The notes beneath the pieces were generated by a model that worked only from the letters and a program-made list of their open reading frames with translations, searched no databases and was not told the DNA's origin. Positions 10,102-20,783 of a DNA stretch of 64,000 nt are shown here, one piece after another. Source of the DNA: an uncultured SAR116 cluster alpha proteobacterium (GTDB lineage Bacteria > Pseudomonadota > Alphaproteobacteria > Puniceispirillales > Marisalimonadaceae); assembly GCA_902625215.1 (NCBI GenBank), contig CACOAO010000002.1, positions 1-64,000 of the forward strand. The letters are read 5' to 3'. The position numbers and the translations under genes were made by a program. Each line of letters begins with the position of its first letter. The stretch's first letter is position 1.

Positions 10102-11022
10102 ATGAATGTTGATTTAGGGTTAAGAGATAAGGTAGCCGTCGTAACTGGTGCTGGTGGCGGTATTGGACGAGAAATAGCCCTTGCACTTGCGAGGGAGGGA
10201 GTTTCAATTGTTGTAAATGATATAGGTGTTTCATTAACTGGTGAGGGTGGATCTGAATCTCCAGCACAAGAAACTGTTGGATTAATTACTCAAAAAGGTG
10301 GAAAAGCTATAATCAGTAATGATAGTGTTTCTGCATGGGATAGCGCACAGCTAATAATCAAAAAGGCATTAGATACGTATGGTAGATTAGATATTGTTAT
10401 AAACAACGCTGGTATTTTAAGAGATACAATTTTCCATAAAATGGGACCCTCAGATTGGAATGATGTAATAAGTGTTCATTTAAATGGCAGCTTTTACGTA
10501 AGTAGGGCTGCTGCTCCATATTTTAGAGAACAAAATTCAGGAGCTTATGTACATATGACAAGTACATCAGGATTAATAGGGAACTTTGGTCAGGCAAATT
10601 ACTCAGCTGCAAAATTAGGAATTGCTGGATTATCAAAATCAATTTCCCTAGATATGAGTAGATTTAATGTTAGGTCAAATTGTATTGCACCTTTTGCTTG
10701 GAGTAGAATGACCAATTCTATACCTTCAAACACTGAAGCTGAAAAAGAGAGAGTTGAAAGATTAAAGAAAATGACTCCTGAAACCAATGCCCCTTTAGCT
10801 GTTTTTTTAGCCTCAGAGGCTGCTAAAAATGTAAGTGGACAAATTTTCAGTGCTAGATTGAATGAATTATTTATTTATAATCAAAATAGACCTATAAAAA
10901 GCGTTCATTCAGAATCAGGGTGGACACCACAACAAATTGCCGAAAGAGCCCTCCCCTCATTTAAAAATTCATTGACACCAAATGAAAGAAGTGGCGATGT
11001 TTTCAGCTGGGATCCAATTTAA
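10102..11022 (+). CDS. SDR family NAD(P)-dependent oxidoreductase (MFE-2/HSD17B4 N-terminal-domain-like)
   Basis: VAVVTGAGGGIGREIALALAREG, VNDIG, INNAGILRD, YSAAKLGIAGLSKS. Confidence 0.85.
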   Translation: MNVDLGLRDKVAVVTGAGGGIGREIALALAREGVSIVVNDIGVSLTGEGGSESPAQETVGLITQKGGKAIISNDSVSAWDSAQLIIKKALDTYGRLDIVINNAGILRDTIFHKMGPSDWNDVISVHLNGSFYVSRAAAPYFREQNSGAYVHMTSTSGLIGNFGQANYSAAKLGIAGLSKSISLDMSRFNVRSNCIAPFAWSRMTNSIPSNTEAEKERVERLKKMTPETNAPLAVFLASEAAKNVSGQIFSARLNELFIYNQNRPIKSVHSESGWTPQQIAERALPSFKNSLTPNERSGDVFSWDPI

Positions 11023-11681
11023 GATAAGTTAAAAAGTTTAATTATATCTTTCATATTTTTAACAGTGTGAGTTGCTCCAAGGCTGTTTACATCTTTATCA
11101 GTGTAACCACCTGCAACCGCAATTGATTTTATATTTGCTGCTTTAGCTGCGTCAATATCATTTGATGTATCACCAACCATGTAAAACATTTTGTTGGTAG
11201 TGTTAAAGCCCTCCATTGTTAGTATTAGCATATTTGGCATTGGTTTTAACGGAATATTTTCTCTTGCCCCAACAATTGTGGTAAAAAATTTACTCAGATT
11301 CATTTCTTGAATTAATTTTTCAGTTACAAATTGTCTTTTATTAGTACAAATGCCCATTAATATTTTTCGATCATAAAAAAAATTAAGTGTCTCCATTACT
11401 CCAGGCATTAAAGTACTATATTTATATGGTTGTTCTGAATAATTTTGTCTGTAACTATTGAAAATTACTTCATATAAACCTTTATCTCCACCGCAAAAAT
11501 CAACTACTTTTTTTGACAAATATAACATACCTTCACCAACAAAAGTCTGCAGTTTTTCTTCAGATATATTTTTTAAACTATATTTAGTTAAAGTTTTATT
11601 TATTGCATAGTGCATATCAGGAACTGAATGAACTAAAGTACCATCTAAATCAAAAATGATATTAAAATTAATTTTTCTCAT
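11019..11681 (-). CDS. gph: HAD-family phosphoglycolate phosphatase
   Basis: NIIFDLDGTLVHSVPD, GICTNKR, KPMPNMLILTM, MVGDTSNDIDAAKAANIKSIAVAGGYT. Confidence 0.85.
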   Translation of the reverse strand: MRKINFNIIFDLDGTLVHSVPDMHYAINKTLTKYSLKNISEEKLQTFVGEGMLYLSKKVVDFCGGDKGLYEVIFNSYRQNYSEQPYKYSTLMPGVMETLNFFYDRKILMGICTNKRQFVTEKLIQEMNLSKFFTTIVGARENIPLKPMPNMLILTMEGFNTTNKMFYMVGDTSNDIDAAKAANIKSIAVAGGYTDKDVNSLGATHTVKNMKDIIKLFNLS

Positions 11682-12343
11682 TTTTTAATTTTATAACGAA
11701 GCGCTTCTATGTTTTTTGAATAACTCTCGACACCATCTCCATTAAAGACAGCTGAACCTGCAACGACTACATTTGCACCTGCCTCAATAACCCTTTGGGC
11801 AACCACTTTATTAATGCCACCATCAACTTGAATTTTTATGGGCTTATCGTTAATTAATTTTTTAATTAATTTAATTTTATTCAAAGATGATTCAATGAAA
11901 ACTTGACCACCAAAACCCGGGTTAACCGTCATAACAAGAATCAGATCTAATTTATCTAATAAAAACTCTAGACCTGAAATAGAGGTGGCAGGATTAATAG
12001 AAACGCCTGCTTTACATCCTAATTCACGAATACGATTCAAAGTTCTATCTAAATGTGGAGTGACTTCTTTATGAACAGTTATCATATCAACTCCTGCATT
12101 CACATATTCTTCTAAAAGATCATCTGGGTTAGTAACCATTAGATGGGCATCAAAAGGTTTTTTTGAATAATCTCTTATGGATTTAATAATTGGAGGTCCA
12201 AATGTAAGATTTGGTACGAAGTGGCCATCCATAACATCCAAATGTATCCAATCTGCACCTGCTTTATCAACAGCTTTAATTTCTTCAGCTAAACATGAGA
12301 AATTTGATGATAATATTGATGGTGCTATCAACACATCGGTCAT
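11678..12343 (-). CDS. rpe: Ribulose-phosphate 3-epimerase
   Basis: IAPSILSSNFSCLAEEIKAVDKAGADWIHLDVMDGHFVPNLTFGP, HLMVTNPDD, MTVNPGFGGQ, QVDGGI. Confidence 0.95.
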   Translation of the reverse strand: MTDVLIAPSILSSNFSCLAEEIKAVDKAGADWIHLDVMDGHFVPNLTFGPPIIKSIRDYSKKPFDAHLMVTNPDDLLEEYVNAGVDMITVHKEVTPHLDRTLNRIRELGCKAGVSINPATSISGLEFLLDKLDLILVMTVNPGFGGQVFIESSLNKIKLIKKLINDKPIKIQVDGGINKVVAQRVIEAGANVVVAGSAVFNGDGVESYSKNIEALRYKIKK

Positions 12344-12384
12344 GCAAATATTCCTTTTTATTTCATAAAGTTTAAATTTGTTTT

Positions 12385-13392
12385 TTAAATTGTCTTACCG
12401 ATAGCTACAGCTGTATCTGACATTCTATTAGAAAAACCCCACTCATTATCGTACCAGCTTAATACTCTAACGAATGTATTGTCCATCACTTTTGTTTGAT
12501 CCATGTGAAAAACAGAAGAACGTGAGTCATGATTAAAATCACTTGATACAAGAGGTTCATCTGTAAAGCCTAGAATATTGTTTAGCTCTCCATTGGCAGA
12601 TTCTTTAATAATGTTATTAATTTCGTCAACTGAAGTCGATCTTGAAGCATTAAATTTAAAATCAACAACTGATACATTTTGAGTAGGGACTCTTATTGAA
12701 ACACCATCCAATTTTCCATTTAATTCTGGTAAAACCAATCCAACGGCTTTAGCTGCTCCAGTAGATGTTGGTATCATGTTGCCAGCAGCAGCTCTTGACC
12801 TATAAAGATCAGAATGCATTGTATCCAATGTTGGTTGATCACCCGTGTAAGAATGAATTGTAGTCATAAAACCTTGATTTATACCTACTCCATTATTTAA
12901 CGCCATCGCAACAGGTGCTAGACAGTTCGTAGTGCAAGAGGCGTTTGAGATAACAAGATGATCTTTAGATATTTTTTGATGATTTACTCCATAAACAACA
13001 GTAAGATCCACATCGCTAGCAGGAGCAGAAACAAGTACCCTCTTAGCACCTGCGTCTAAATGCATTGCAGCTTTTACGCGGTTAGTAAATATTCCAGTAC
13101 ACTCCATTGCTATATCAACATCAAGTTCTTTCCAAGGCAAATCTTTTGGATCTCTAATAGAAGTAACTTTGATAGGGCCTTGTCCAATATACAGATCATT
13201 GCCACTAACTTTTACTTCAACTGGAAACTTTCCATGAACACTATCATATCTTAATAAATGAGCATTTGTTTCTACGGGACCTAAGTCATTTATACCAACA
13301 ACAATTATGTCATCACGGCCTGATTCAACAATAGCCCTTAAGATATTTCTTCCGATTCTTCCAAATCCATTAATAGCAACTCTTACTGACAT
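12385..13392 (-). CDS. gap: Glyceraldehyde-3-phosphate dehydrogenase, type I
   Basis: VAINGFGRIGRNILRA, SNASCTTNCLAPVA, TTIHSYTGDQ, WYDNEWGFSNRM. Confidence 0.97.
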   Translation of the reverse strand: MSVRVAINGFGRIGRNILRAIVESGRDDIIVVGINDLGPVETNAHLLRYDSVHGKFPVEVKVSGNDLYIGQGPIKVTSIRDPKDLPWKELDVDIAMECTGIFTNRVKAAMHLDAGAKRVLVSAPASDVDLTVVYGVNHQKISKDHLVISNASCTTNCLAPVAMALNNGVGINQGFMTTIHSYTGDQPTLDTMHSDLYRSRAAAGNMIPTSTGAAKAVGLVLPELNGKLDGVSIRVPTQNVSVVDFKFNASRSTSVDEINNIIKESANGELNNILGFTDEPLVSSDFNHDSRSSVFHMDQTKVMDNTFVRVLSWYDNEWGFSNRMSDTAVAIGKTI

Positions 13393-14618
13393 TATTTTTC
13401 CTTTCTAAGTTTATAATCCAAATTATTACTTAATGCTGAAATTGCTGGTAATTCCATACCCTCAAGTGACTCTAAAAAAGCTCCCCCTGCTGAGGACACA
13501 TATGTAAAATCGTTAACAACACAAGCCTTGTTTAGAGCAGACATAGTGTCACCTCCACCAGCCACAGTAATTAAATTTTCGTTTGCTGTTAATTTGGCTG
13601 CTTCCTTAGCCAAACTAAAAGTTCCTTTGCCAAATGGTGGTGTTTCAAAGGCTCCAACTGGACCATTCCAAAGTAAAGTATTAATATTTTGAAACACAGA
13701 ATTTATTTTACTAATAGTTTTAGGACCAATATCTAAAGCCATCATTTCTGAAGGAACCGCATTAGAAGAGACAATTTCAAAATTTGCATTAGTTTCAAAT
13801 TTATCGGAAACAACCAGGTCTGTAGGTAAAATTATTTGACAGTTATTTAATTCACTTGTTTTTAAAATTGATTTTGCAATATCAATACAGTCTTTTTCGT
13901 AAAGGCTTTTTCCCAAATTTAAACCCTGCGCAACAAGAAAAGTATTTGCCATTGCTCCTCCAATAACTAAATAATCCATCTTAGTTAACAAGTATTCTAT
14001 TATATTTATTTTTGATGAAATTTTAGCACCCCCAACTAGCGCTGCAACTGGTTTGATTGGTGAGTTCAATATTGAAGTTAGGGCTTTTACTTCTTCATTA
14101 AGTAATAATCCAGAAAAAGATGGAAGAAATTTTGTTATTGCATGTAAGCTCGCATGCGCTCTATGTGAGCAAGAAAAGGCGTCATTTACAAAAAAATCAC
14201 AACCCTTAGATAATTCATTCGCAAAGTTGATATCATTTTTAATTTCACTTTCATGAAATCTTAAGTTTTCTAATAATAATATTTCTCCTTGTTTTAGTGC
14301 GTTCTTTTGCTTCAAAACTTCTTTGCCTATACATGATGAATTAAAATGTACCTTTGCTTTAGTTATTTTAGACAAAACATTTACTAATGGCTTAAGAGAT
14401 AAGTTTTCATCAAATTTTCCTTTTGGTCTACCTAAATGACTACAAATAACTAATTTCGATTGATTTTCTAATAAATAATTAATTGTAGGCATTAACCTTT
14501 CAAGCCTGGTTTGATCTTGCACAACACCATTAACAAGTGGAATGTTTAAGTCAGCTCTTAAAAGAACAACTTTACTACTTACATCTTCATTAACTATACT
14601 TTTAATGTTACTTAACAT
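13392..14618 (-). CDS. pgk: Phosphoglycerate kinase
   Basis: VLLRADLNIPLVNGVVQDQTRLERLMPTINYL, CSHLGRPKG, LLLENLRFH, ALVGGAKISSKI, LLWNGPVGAFE, TVAGGGDTMSAL. Confidence 0.97.
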   Translation of the reverse strand: MLSNIKSIVNEDVSSKVVLLRADLNIPLVNGVVQDQTRLERLMPTINYLLENQSKLVICSHLGRPKGKFDENLSLKPLVNVLSKITKAKVHFNSSCIGKEVLKQKNALKQGEILLLENLRFHESEIKNDINFANELSKGCDFFVNDAFSCSHRAHASLHAITKFLPSFSGLLLNEEVKALTSILNSPIKPVAALVGGAKISSKINIIEYLLTKMDYLVIGGAMANTFLVAQGLNLGKSLYEKDCIDIAKSILKTSELNNCQIILPTDLVVSDKFETNANFEIVSSNAVPSEMMALDIGPKTISKINSVFQNINTLLWNGPVGAFETPPFGKGTFSLAKEAAKLTANENLITVAGGGDTMSALNKACVVNDFTYVSSAGGAFLESLEGMELPAISALSNNLDYKLRKEK

Positions 14619-14646
14619 CTAAAATATTTACTCTTTTTAATTGTAC

Positions 14647-16635
14647 TTATTTTAACAATAATTTCGCAGAATCAATTATAGACTTGCTAGTAATATTAAA
14701 ATGATTGTATAGGTCCAAAGCCGGCCCAGATGCTCCAAAACTTTTCATACCAATAAATATTCCCTTTTCACCTATATACTTACTCCACCCCATTTCAGAA
14801 GCGGCCTCTATAGCAATGCGTGGGCAATTTCCCAAAACTTGATTTTTATATTCTTCATCTTGTTTATCAAATAATTCCCAGGAAGGAAGCGAGACGACAG
14901 CAGCCTTAATACCTTCTTCAAGCATTATTTCTGAAGCTTCCATAGCTATTTCTATTTCAGAACCAGTAGCAATAAGAGTAATATCTCTATCTTTTGAAAT
15001 ATTATTTAAAATATATCCTCCGTAAGAAACCATGTTTTTATTAGTTTTTTCAGATCTATAAGCTCTCAAACCTTGTCTTGACAAAGCCAAGACTGTTGGA
15101 CCGTTGGTTTTGAGTGCAACATCCCAAGCCTCAGCGGTTTCAACAACATCTGCTGGCCTTATCAAATTTAAATTAGGTGTTGCTCTTAAAATTGCTAGAT
15201 GTTCAATTGGTTGATGAGTTGGTCCATCTTCACCAAGACCAATCGAGTCATGAGTTAATACATAAATCACTCTCAAAGACATTAACGCAGATAATCTTAT
15301 AGATGCTCTCATGTAATCACTAAAAACTAAGAATGTTCCACCATAAGGTATAAAACCTTTATGTAATGCAACACCATTCATAATAGAACCCATAGCGTGC
15401 TCTCTTATTCCATAATGAACATAATTACCTGAGAACTTGCTTGAGGTGACTGTTTTCATTTCACTAGTTTTAGTTAAATTTGACCCAGTTAAATCTGCTG
15501 ATCCACCTAGTGTATTTAAGATAGTTTTATTTATTACTTCTAAAGCTTTTTGACTTGCTTGTCTTGTAGCAAGCTTAGGCAAATCTTTTTTCATTTGTTT
15601 AATAAATGAATTCATTTTTCTTTGATAGGAAGTAGGAATGTTTCCTTCAATGAACATCTGGAATCTTTTATTCTTAGGGCTTTCTTCTAATTTTTTTTCC
15701 CACGCTATAAAAAGTTCTTTAGATCTTTGCGTAGTTTTTTTCCACTCTGCCAAAATTTCTGAGGGTATCTCAAATGGATTATTTGACCATCCCAAAGCTT
15801 TTCTCGTTGCAGCAATTTCATCAACACCAAGAGGGGCACCATGAGTTTTGGCTGTCCCAACTAAATTAGGTGCTCCGTATCCAATCTTAGTTCTACATCC
15901 AATAAGTGATGGTTTTCTTGATTTTTTTGCACTCATAATAGCTTTTTGAATATCATCATGATTATGACCGTCTATAGTTTGTGTATGCCAACCTGCTGCC
16001 TTAAATCTGGTTATTTGATTTGATGAATTAGATAAGTCAGTAGATCCATCAATTGATATTTTATTATCGTCCCAAAAAACAATTAGCTTTGATAACTTAA
16101 GATGCCCAGAAAACTCAATGGCTTCATGACTAATACCTTCTTGTAAACAACCATCACCAGCAATTACATAAGTGAAATGATTAACTAAATTATTACCAAA
16201 TCTAGATGCCATTAACTTTTCACTTAAAGCCATCCCAACAGCAGTTGCAAGACCCTGTCCTAATGGTCCAGTTGTGGTTTCTATACCTTCTGCATGACCA
16301 AATTCAGGGTGGCCGGCAGTATTATAATTTAACTGTCTAAAATTTTTAATATTTTCAATTGGCATATCTTTATAGCCTAAAAGATAATGAAGTGAATATA
16401 ATAGCATTGATCCATGACCAGCAGATAAAACGAATCTATCTCTATCTGGCCAATCTGGTTTATCTGGGAAAATATTAATAAAATCTTTGAAAAGAACAGT
16501 AGCAACATCCGCCATACCCATGGGCATTCCTGGATGACCTGAGTTAGCAGCCTGAACTGCATCCATAGATAAAAATCTTATTGCATCAGCCATTTTAGAG
16601 GACATATCATCTTTTGATCTCATGTGTCCTTGCAT
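14647..16635 (-). CDS. tkt: Transketolase
   Basis: [97 protein letters not shown]. Confidence 0.97.
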   Translation of the reverse strand: MQGHMRSKDDMSSKMADAIRFLSMDAVQAANSGHPGMPMGMADVATVLFKDFINIFPDKPDWPDRDRFVLSAGHGSMLLYSLHYLLGYKDMPIENIKNFRQLNYNTAGHPEFGHAEGIETTTGPLGQGLATAVGMALSEKLMASRFGNNLVNHFTYVIAGDGCLQEGISHEAIEFSGHLKLSKLIVFWDDNKISIDGSTDLSNSSNQITRFKAAGWHTQTIDGHNHDDIQKAIMSAKKSRKPSLIGCRTKIGYGAPNLVGTAKTHGAPLGVDEIAATRKALGWSNNPFEIPSEILAEWKKTTQRSKELFIAWEKKLEESPKNKRFQMFIEGNIPTSYQRKMNSFIKQMKKDLPKLATRQASQKALEVINKTILNTLGGSADLTGSNLTKTSEMKTVTSSKFSGNYVHYGIREHAMGSIMNGVALHKGFIPYGGTFLVFSDYMRASIRLSALMSLRVIYVLTHDSIGLGEDGPTHQPIEHLAILRATPNLNLIRPADVVETAEAWDVALKTNGPTVLALSRQGLRAYRSEKTNKNMVSYGGYILNNISKDRDITLIATGSEIEIAMEASEIMLEEGIKAAVVSLPSWELFDKQDEEYKNQVLGNCPRIAIEAASEMGWSKYIGEKGIFIGMKSFGASGPALDLYNHFNITSKSIIDSAKLLLK

Positions 16636-16723
16636 TAAAACACTCCTAGAAAATTAGTATAAAAAAATTTGAACTATCAATAGCATTTATGTGGAAAAAA
16701 TTACATAGGAGTTTTAAAAAAAA

Positions 16724-17686
16724 TTACAACTTTGAATATAATTTTTTATATTCTAATACCTCTTCCTTGGAACCAAAAATTAATGGTGACCTTTGGTGTA
16801 ATTCGTTGACTTCTAAATTTAATATATTTTTATGACCATCAGTTGCTACTCCATTAGCTTGTTCTACTAAAAAAGCAATCGGATTAGCTTCATAAGTTAA
16901 ACGTAATCTTCCATTTTTATATTTTTCTCTCATATCCGCAGGGTATAAAAAAATACCTCCTCGGTTAAAAATTCTACTAGCGTCTGCTACTAATGAACCA
17001 ACCCACCTCATTCCAAAATTTTTCTTTCTAGGCCCACTTTCACCATCCTGGCATTCAGATATATATTTTAATGTGGCGCAGTCCCAGTATCTTTTGTATG
17101 CAGCATTTATTGCAAATTCATTAGTTGTTTCTGGTATAACTATATTATCCCTAATCAAGATGAATTTACCTTGCAATTCATCTAATGCGAATAAAGATGT
17201 TCCAGCACCAACTGTAATAAGCAAAGTTGTTTGTGGTCCATAAACAAAAAAACCTGATGATTTTTGATTACTGCCATTTTGAATAAATGCTTTTTCTAAT
17301 GGTAAATTATTTTTAGACATTATTGAAAAGATAGTCCCTATTGAAACATTTACATCAATGTTACTTGAGCCATCAAGTGGATCAGCAAAAACAATGAAAT
17401 CATTGTTATTTTTAAAATCAATATGTCCTTCTTGCTCTTCGGAGGCATATCCTGCAGCAGGTGATTTTTTTAGAAAGGAAATTATAATTTCATCTGAACT
17501 TATATCTAAAGGTTTTTGAATATCACCATCAAAATTTATTTTTGTATCAGTCTTTGAGACATCTTCCTGAGTTTTAACACTTCTTATAATAGTAGATATT
17601 TTAATAGCTGCATCAGCCAATGATTTTACGATTGATGAAATTTCTTCTTCGGTAGATTTTTTTAATAGGTAGTTATCAAGATCCAT
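16724..17686 (-). CDS. fbp: Class I fructose-1,6-bisphosphatase
   Basis: ASEEQEG...FIVFADPLDGSSNIDVNVSIGTIFSIM, RWVGSLVADASRIFNRGGIFLYPAD, RLTYEANPIAFLVEQANG. Confidence 0.93.
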   Translation of the reverse strand: MDLDNYLLKKSTEEEISSIVKSLADAAIKISTIIRSVKTQEDVSKTDTKINFDGDIQKPLDISSDEIIISFLKKSPAAGYASEEQEGHIDFKNNNDFIVFADPLDGSSNIDVNVSIGTIFSIMSKNNLPLEKAFIQNGSNQKSSGFFVYGPQTTLLITVGAGTSLFALDELQGKFILIRDNIVIPETTNEFAINAAYKRYWDCATLKYISECQDGESGPRKKNFGMRWVGSLVADASRIFNRGGIFLYPADMREKYKNGRLRLTYEANPIAFLVEQANGVATDGHKNILNLEVNELHQRSPLIFGSKEEVLEYKKLYSKL

Positions 17687-17770
17687 TTTTGATTCTTCTA
17701 ATACAACATTGAAACTAAATTGAAACGTATGTAAGTTTGTATAAGATAATAGATTTTTTTTGGTTTGTGA

Positions 17771-19264
17771 ATGCTTTACAAGAAACTAAATTTACCAATT
17801 AACTTACCACTAACAACTTATGAAGAATTTGGAAAGAATAAATTTGTCATAGATGTTGTAAATGAAATAACTAAGTCCAGCAGGATTGGAGTAAATTCAA
17901 GTATAACACTATTTAAAAATTTTTTTGAAGATAATCTCTCAGAAATTACTAACAAAAAATTAGTTTATATATATCAAGAATTAATCCCAATAATTTTTCA
18001 GAATAAAAATAAGAATGAAGGCTTATATCAACTTTTAAGATTTATTAATCAAATAAACTCAAATATAGATTACCTGGATACGCTGAGAAATTTATCTTTT
18101 GCTTATAAAAATTTAACTAAAGTTTTATTATTTTCTGGATATGTCACAAGCATACTTTCTAGAGACCAGAAATTACTTGAGGTTATCCAACCTGAATATG
18201 CAACAAGATTAAATGGTAATATATCTTATTATAAAAATTCATTTGAAAAAATAAATTTTAATAATTTAGATACTGAAACAATTTTAGACTTATTGAGAAA
18301 ACAAAACAGATTACTTAAGTTTCAGATATTATATTCTTTAATTAACAATGAAATTAATATTAATAGAGCATCTACTGAATTTTCCTATTTAGCTCAAGCT
18401 ACAGTTGATAGTATTTTACAAATAATAAAACACCAAACTGATAATGCACACAAAACGAACTATGAGGATTTTTGTATTATTGCTTATGGAAGGTTTGGAA
18501 CTTTCAATATGACAGCTAATTCTGATCTTGACTTAGTTTTTGTGTATGGGGATAAATTAAACAAGAAAATTTACATAAATTTTTTTAGACAATTAATTAA
18601 TTTTATCTCTACTAAAACGTCTGAGGGTATATTATACGAAGTTGATACAAAACTAAGACCTTCTAGGCATCGTGGTCCAGTTGCGTGTACATATGAAAAT
18701 TTTAAAACTTATCATTGTACTAAATCATATTCTTGGGAAAAAATAGCTCTTAAGAAAGCGCGTGTTATAACAAATAATAAATTTAGTAAAAAAGTTTCTC
18801 ATCTTTTGGATAAATTAAACTCTTGTCCTATATCTGAAAAAGAAGTAGTTCAAGAAATTTTGAAAATGAGAGTAAATATTAATAAAAATAAAAAAGAATC
18901 TGAGAAGTTAGACAAAAAAAATTTACCAAAATGGTTTGAAACAAAATATGTAGCCGGTGGTCAAAGAGATATTGAATTTTTAAAATTTTTTTATGAAAAT
19001 AAATCTAGTATTATTGATCAATACGAAAAAGATAAAAAACAACTCTTATTTAAAAGACTTGAAAATGTTTTTTTTAAATTAGACCAGGTGGTCAATATTT
19101 GTTTTATGGAAGAAAAACAAGATAATTTACCAAGCGCTGCTGTAAATTTATTAATAAATGAATTAGATGAAAAAGATCTTGGCACATTGAAAGCATTAGT
19201 TAGTCAGGGAAAAATAGATATTTATAATACTTTAGATAAAATTTTAGAATCAGAATCAACTTAA
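17771..19264 (+). CDS. GlnE-family protein with a single nucleotidyltransferase domain (half-length glutamine-synthetase adenylyltransferase)
   Basis: IAYGRFGTFNMTANSDLDLVFVYG, LYEVDTKLRPSRHRGPVACTYENFKTYH...YSWEKIALKKARVI, YVAGGQRDIEF; only 497 aa. Confidence 0.8.
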   Translation: MLYKKLNLPINLPLTTYEEFGKNKFVIDVVNEITKSSRIGVNSSITLFKNFFEDNLSEITNKKLVYIYQELIPIIFQNKNKNEGLYQLLRFINQINSNIDYLDTLRNLSFAYKNLTKVLLFSGYVTSILSRDQKLLEVIQPEYATRLNGNISYYKNSFEKINFNNLDTETILDLLRKQNRLLKFQILYSLINNEININRASTEFSYLAQATVDSILQIIKHQTDNAHKTNYEDFCIIAYGRFGTFNMTANSDLDLVFVYGDKLNKKIYINFFRQLINFISTKTSEGILYEVDTKLRPSRHRGPVACTYENFKTYHCTKSYSWEKIALKKARVITNNKFSKKVSHLLDKLNSCPISEKEVVQEILKMRVNINKNKKESEKLDKKNLPKWFETKYVAGGQRDIEFLKFFYENKSSIIDQYEKDKKQLLFKRLENVFFKLDQVVNICFMEEKQDNLPSAAVNLLINELDEKDLGTLKALVSQGKIDIYNTLDKILESEST

Positions 19265-19289
19265 TAATACATAATCTTTGAAAATAAAA

Positions 19290-19346
19290 ATGATTAATTT
19301 TTAATCATTAATTCTTTTTAGTCTTTATTTGATTAATTATTAATCA
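19290..19346. promoter_or_regulatory. Two tandem palindromes upstream of amtB (ATGATTAA-ttt-TTAATCAT and TGATTAAT-t-ATTAATCA); candidate operator
   Basis: Perfect 8-bp arms at 19290-19308 and 19330-19346; a further half-site tttgattaatt near 19416-19426. Confidence 0.4.
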
Positions 19347-19441
19347 TTTCTCTAAATCATAAATAACTTACCTCATACAAACTTTGAAAGCATTCAAATT
19401 CAAGAGATCTTGCCTTTGATTAATTTTAACGGAGAATTACT

Positions 19442-20737
19442 ATGACTAATTTTATCAAATTATTTATACTAATACCTACACTAGTTTTAAGTGTTGTCGG
19501 AATGGCTAATGCAGCTCCAGATGCTGAAACAGCCTACATTTTGAATTCCTTCTCTTTTCTAGTTCATGGCTTTTTGGTCATGTTGATGGCAGCAGGATTT
19601 TGTATGTTAGAAACAGGTTTAGTTAGAGCAAAGAATGCTGTTGTTCAATGCGCCAAAAATATTGGATTATATTCAATAGCAGGTTTAATGTTTGCATTTG
19701 TAGGTTATAACCTAATGTATATGGATGTATCTGGATGGATAGGTTCACTCGCGATTTGGAGTCCATCTGATGGCGAAACATTTGGTGGTGAAAATGATGC
19801 TACATATTCATCTGGTTCAGATTGGTGGTTCCAAATGGTTTTCTGTGCAACTGCTGCTTCTATAGTTAGTGGCGCAGTAGCAGAAAGAGTTAAATTAAAA
19901 GCTTTTTTTATATTTGTAGTTTTATTATGTGGTTTTATTTATCCAATTCAAGGATCCTGGTCGTGGGGTGGAGGATACTTAAGTGAAGCTGGATTTTTAG
20001 ACTTTGCTGGTTCTTCTATTGTTCATGGCGTTGGTGGTTGGGCAGCCTTAACAGGCGCAATAATTCTTGGTGCTAGAAAAGGTAAATATTCAGAAGATGG
20101 AAGCGTTAATCCAATGCCCGGTTCTAACTTACCTTTAGCTACATTAGGAACATTTATACTATGGTTTGGATGGTTTGGTTTTAATGGTGGTTCTCAATTA
20201 GCAATGGGATCTGGTGCTGATGTAACAGCTATATCAAACATATACATTAATACAAACCTAGCAGCAGCTGGTGGTGTAGTGGTTGCACTTATTTTAACAA
20301 TGTTATTTTATAAGAAAACTGATTTAACAATGGCATTAAATGGTGCTCTTGGAGGATTAGTTGCAATTACAGCTGAGCCACTCGCCCCATCTCCAATGCT
20401 TGCAATATTTATTGGTGCAGTTGGTGGTTTAATTGTTGTCCTTACAATACCAATGTTAGATAAGTTTAAAATAGACGACGTTGTTGGAGCAATACCTGTT
20501 CATTTGTTTGCTGGAATTTGGGGAACAATAGCAGTTATCTTCTCAAACACTGACGCAACAATTGGTGCCCAACTCTATGGAATATTTGCGATAGGTGCTT
20601 TTACAATCATAGCTTCGGCTCTTGTTTGGTACATTATCAAATTTACCATAGGCATTAGAGTTACAGAAGAAGAAGAACTCGAAGGCGTTGATTTAGCTGA
20701 GATTGGTATGGAAGCTTATCCAGACTTTAAGAAATAA
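19442..20737 (+). CDS. amtB: Ammonium transporter (Amt family)
   Basis: MLMAAGFCMLETGLVRAKNAV, FQMVFCATAASIVSGAVAERVKL, SIVHGVGGWAALTGAIILG, WFGWFGFNGGS. Confidence 0.97.
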   Translation: MTNFIKLFILIPTLVLSVVGMANAAPDAETAYILNSFSFLVHGFLVMLMAAGFCMLETGLVRAKNAVVQCAKNIGLYSIAGLMFAFVGYNLMYMDVSGWIGSLAIWSPSDGETFGGENDATYSSGSDWWFQMVFCATAASIVSGAVAERVKLKAFFIFVVLLCGFIYPIQGSWSWGGGYLSEAGFLDFAGSSIVHGVGGWAALTGAIILGARKGKYSEDGSVNPMPGSNLPLATLGTFILWFGWFGFNGGSQLAMGSGADVTAISNIYINTNLAAAGGVVVALILTMLFYKKTDLTMALNGALGGLVAITAEPLAPSPMLAIFIGAVGGLIVVLTIPMLDKFKIDDVVGAIPVHLFAGIWGTIAVIFSNTDATIGAQLYGIFAIGAFTIIASALVWYIIKFTIGIRVTEEEELEGVDLAEIGMEAYPDFKK

Positions 20738-20756
20738 ACTAAGCTAAAAACATAAG

Positions 20757-20783
20757 AAGGGGAGCACTGCTCCCCTTTTTTTA
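20757..20783 (+). terminator. Rho-independent terminator after amtB, reaching the gdh stop
   Basis: aaggggag-cactg-ctcccctt hairpin followed by a T-tract. Confidence 0.85.

Noticed and set aside
10082-10267. Minus-strand 61-aa ORF overlapping the SDR gene start
   Set aside because: Low-complexity Leu/Gln/His translation lying antisense to a clear coding region.
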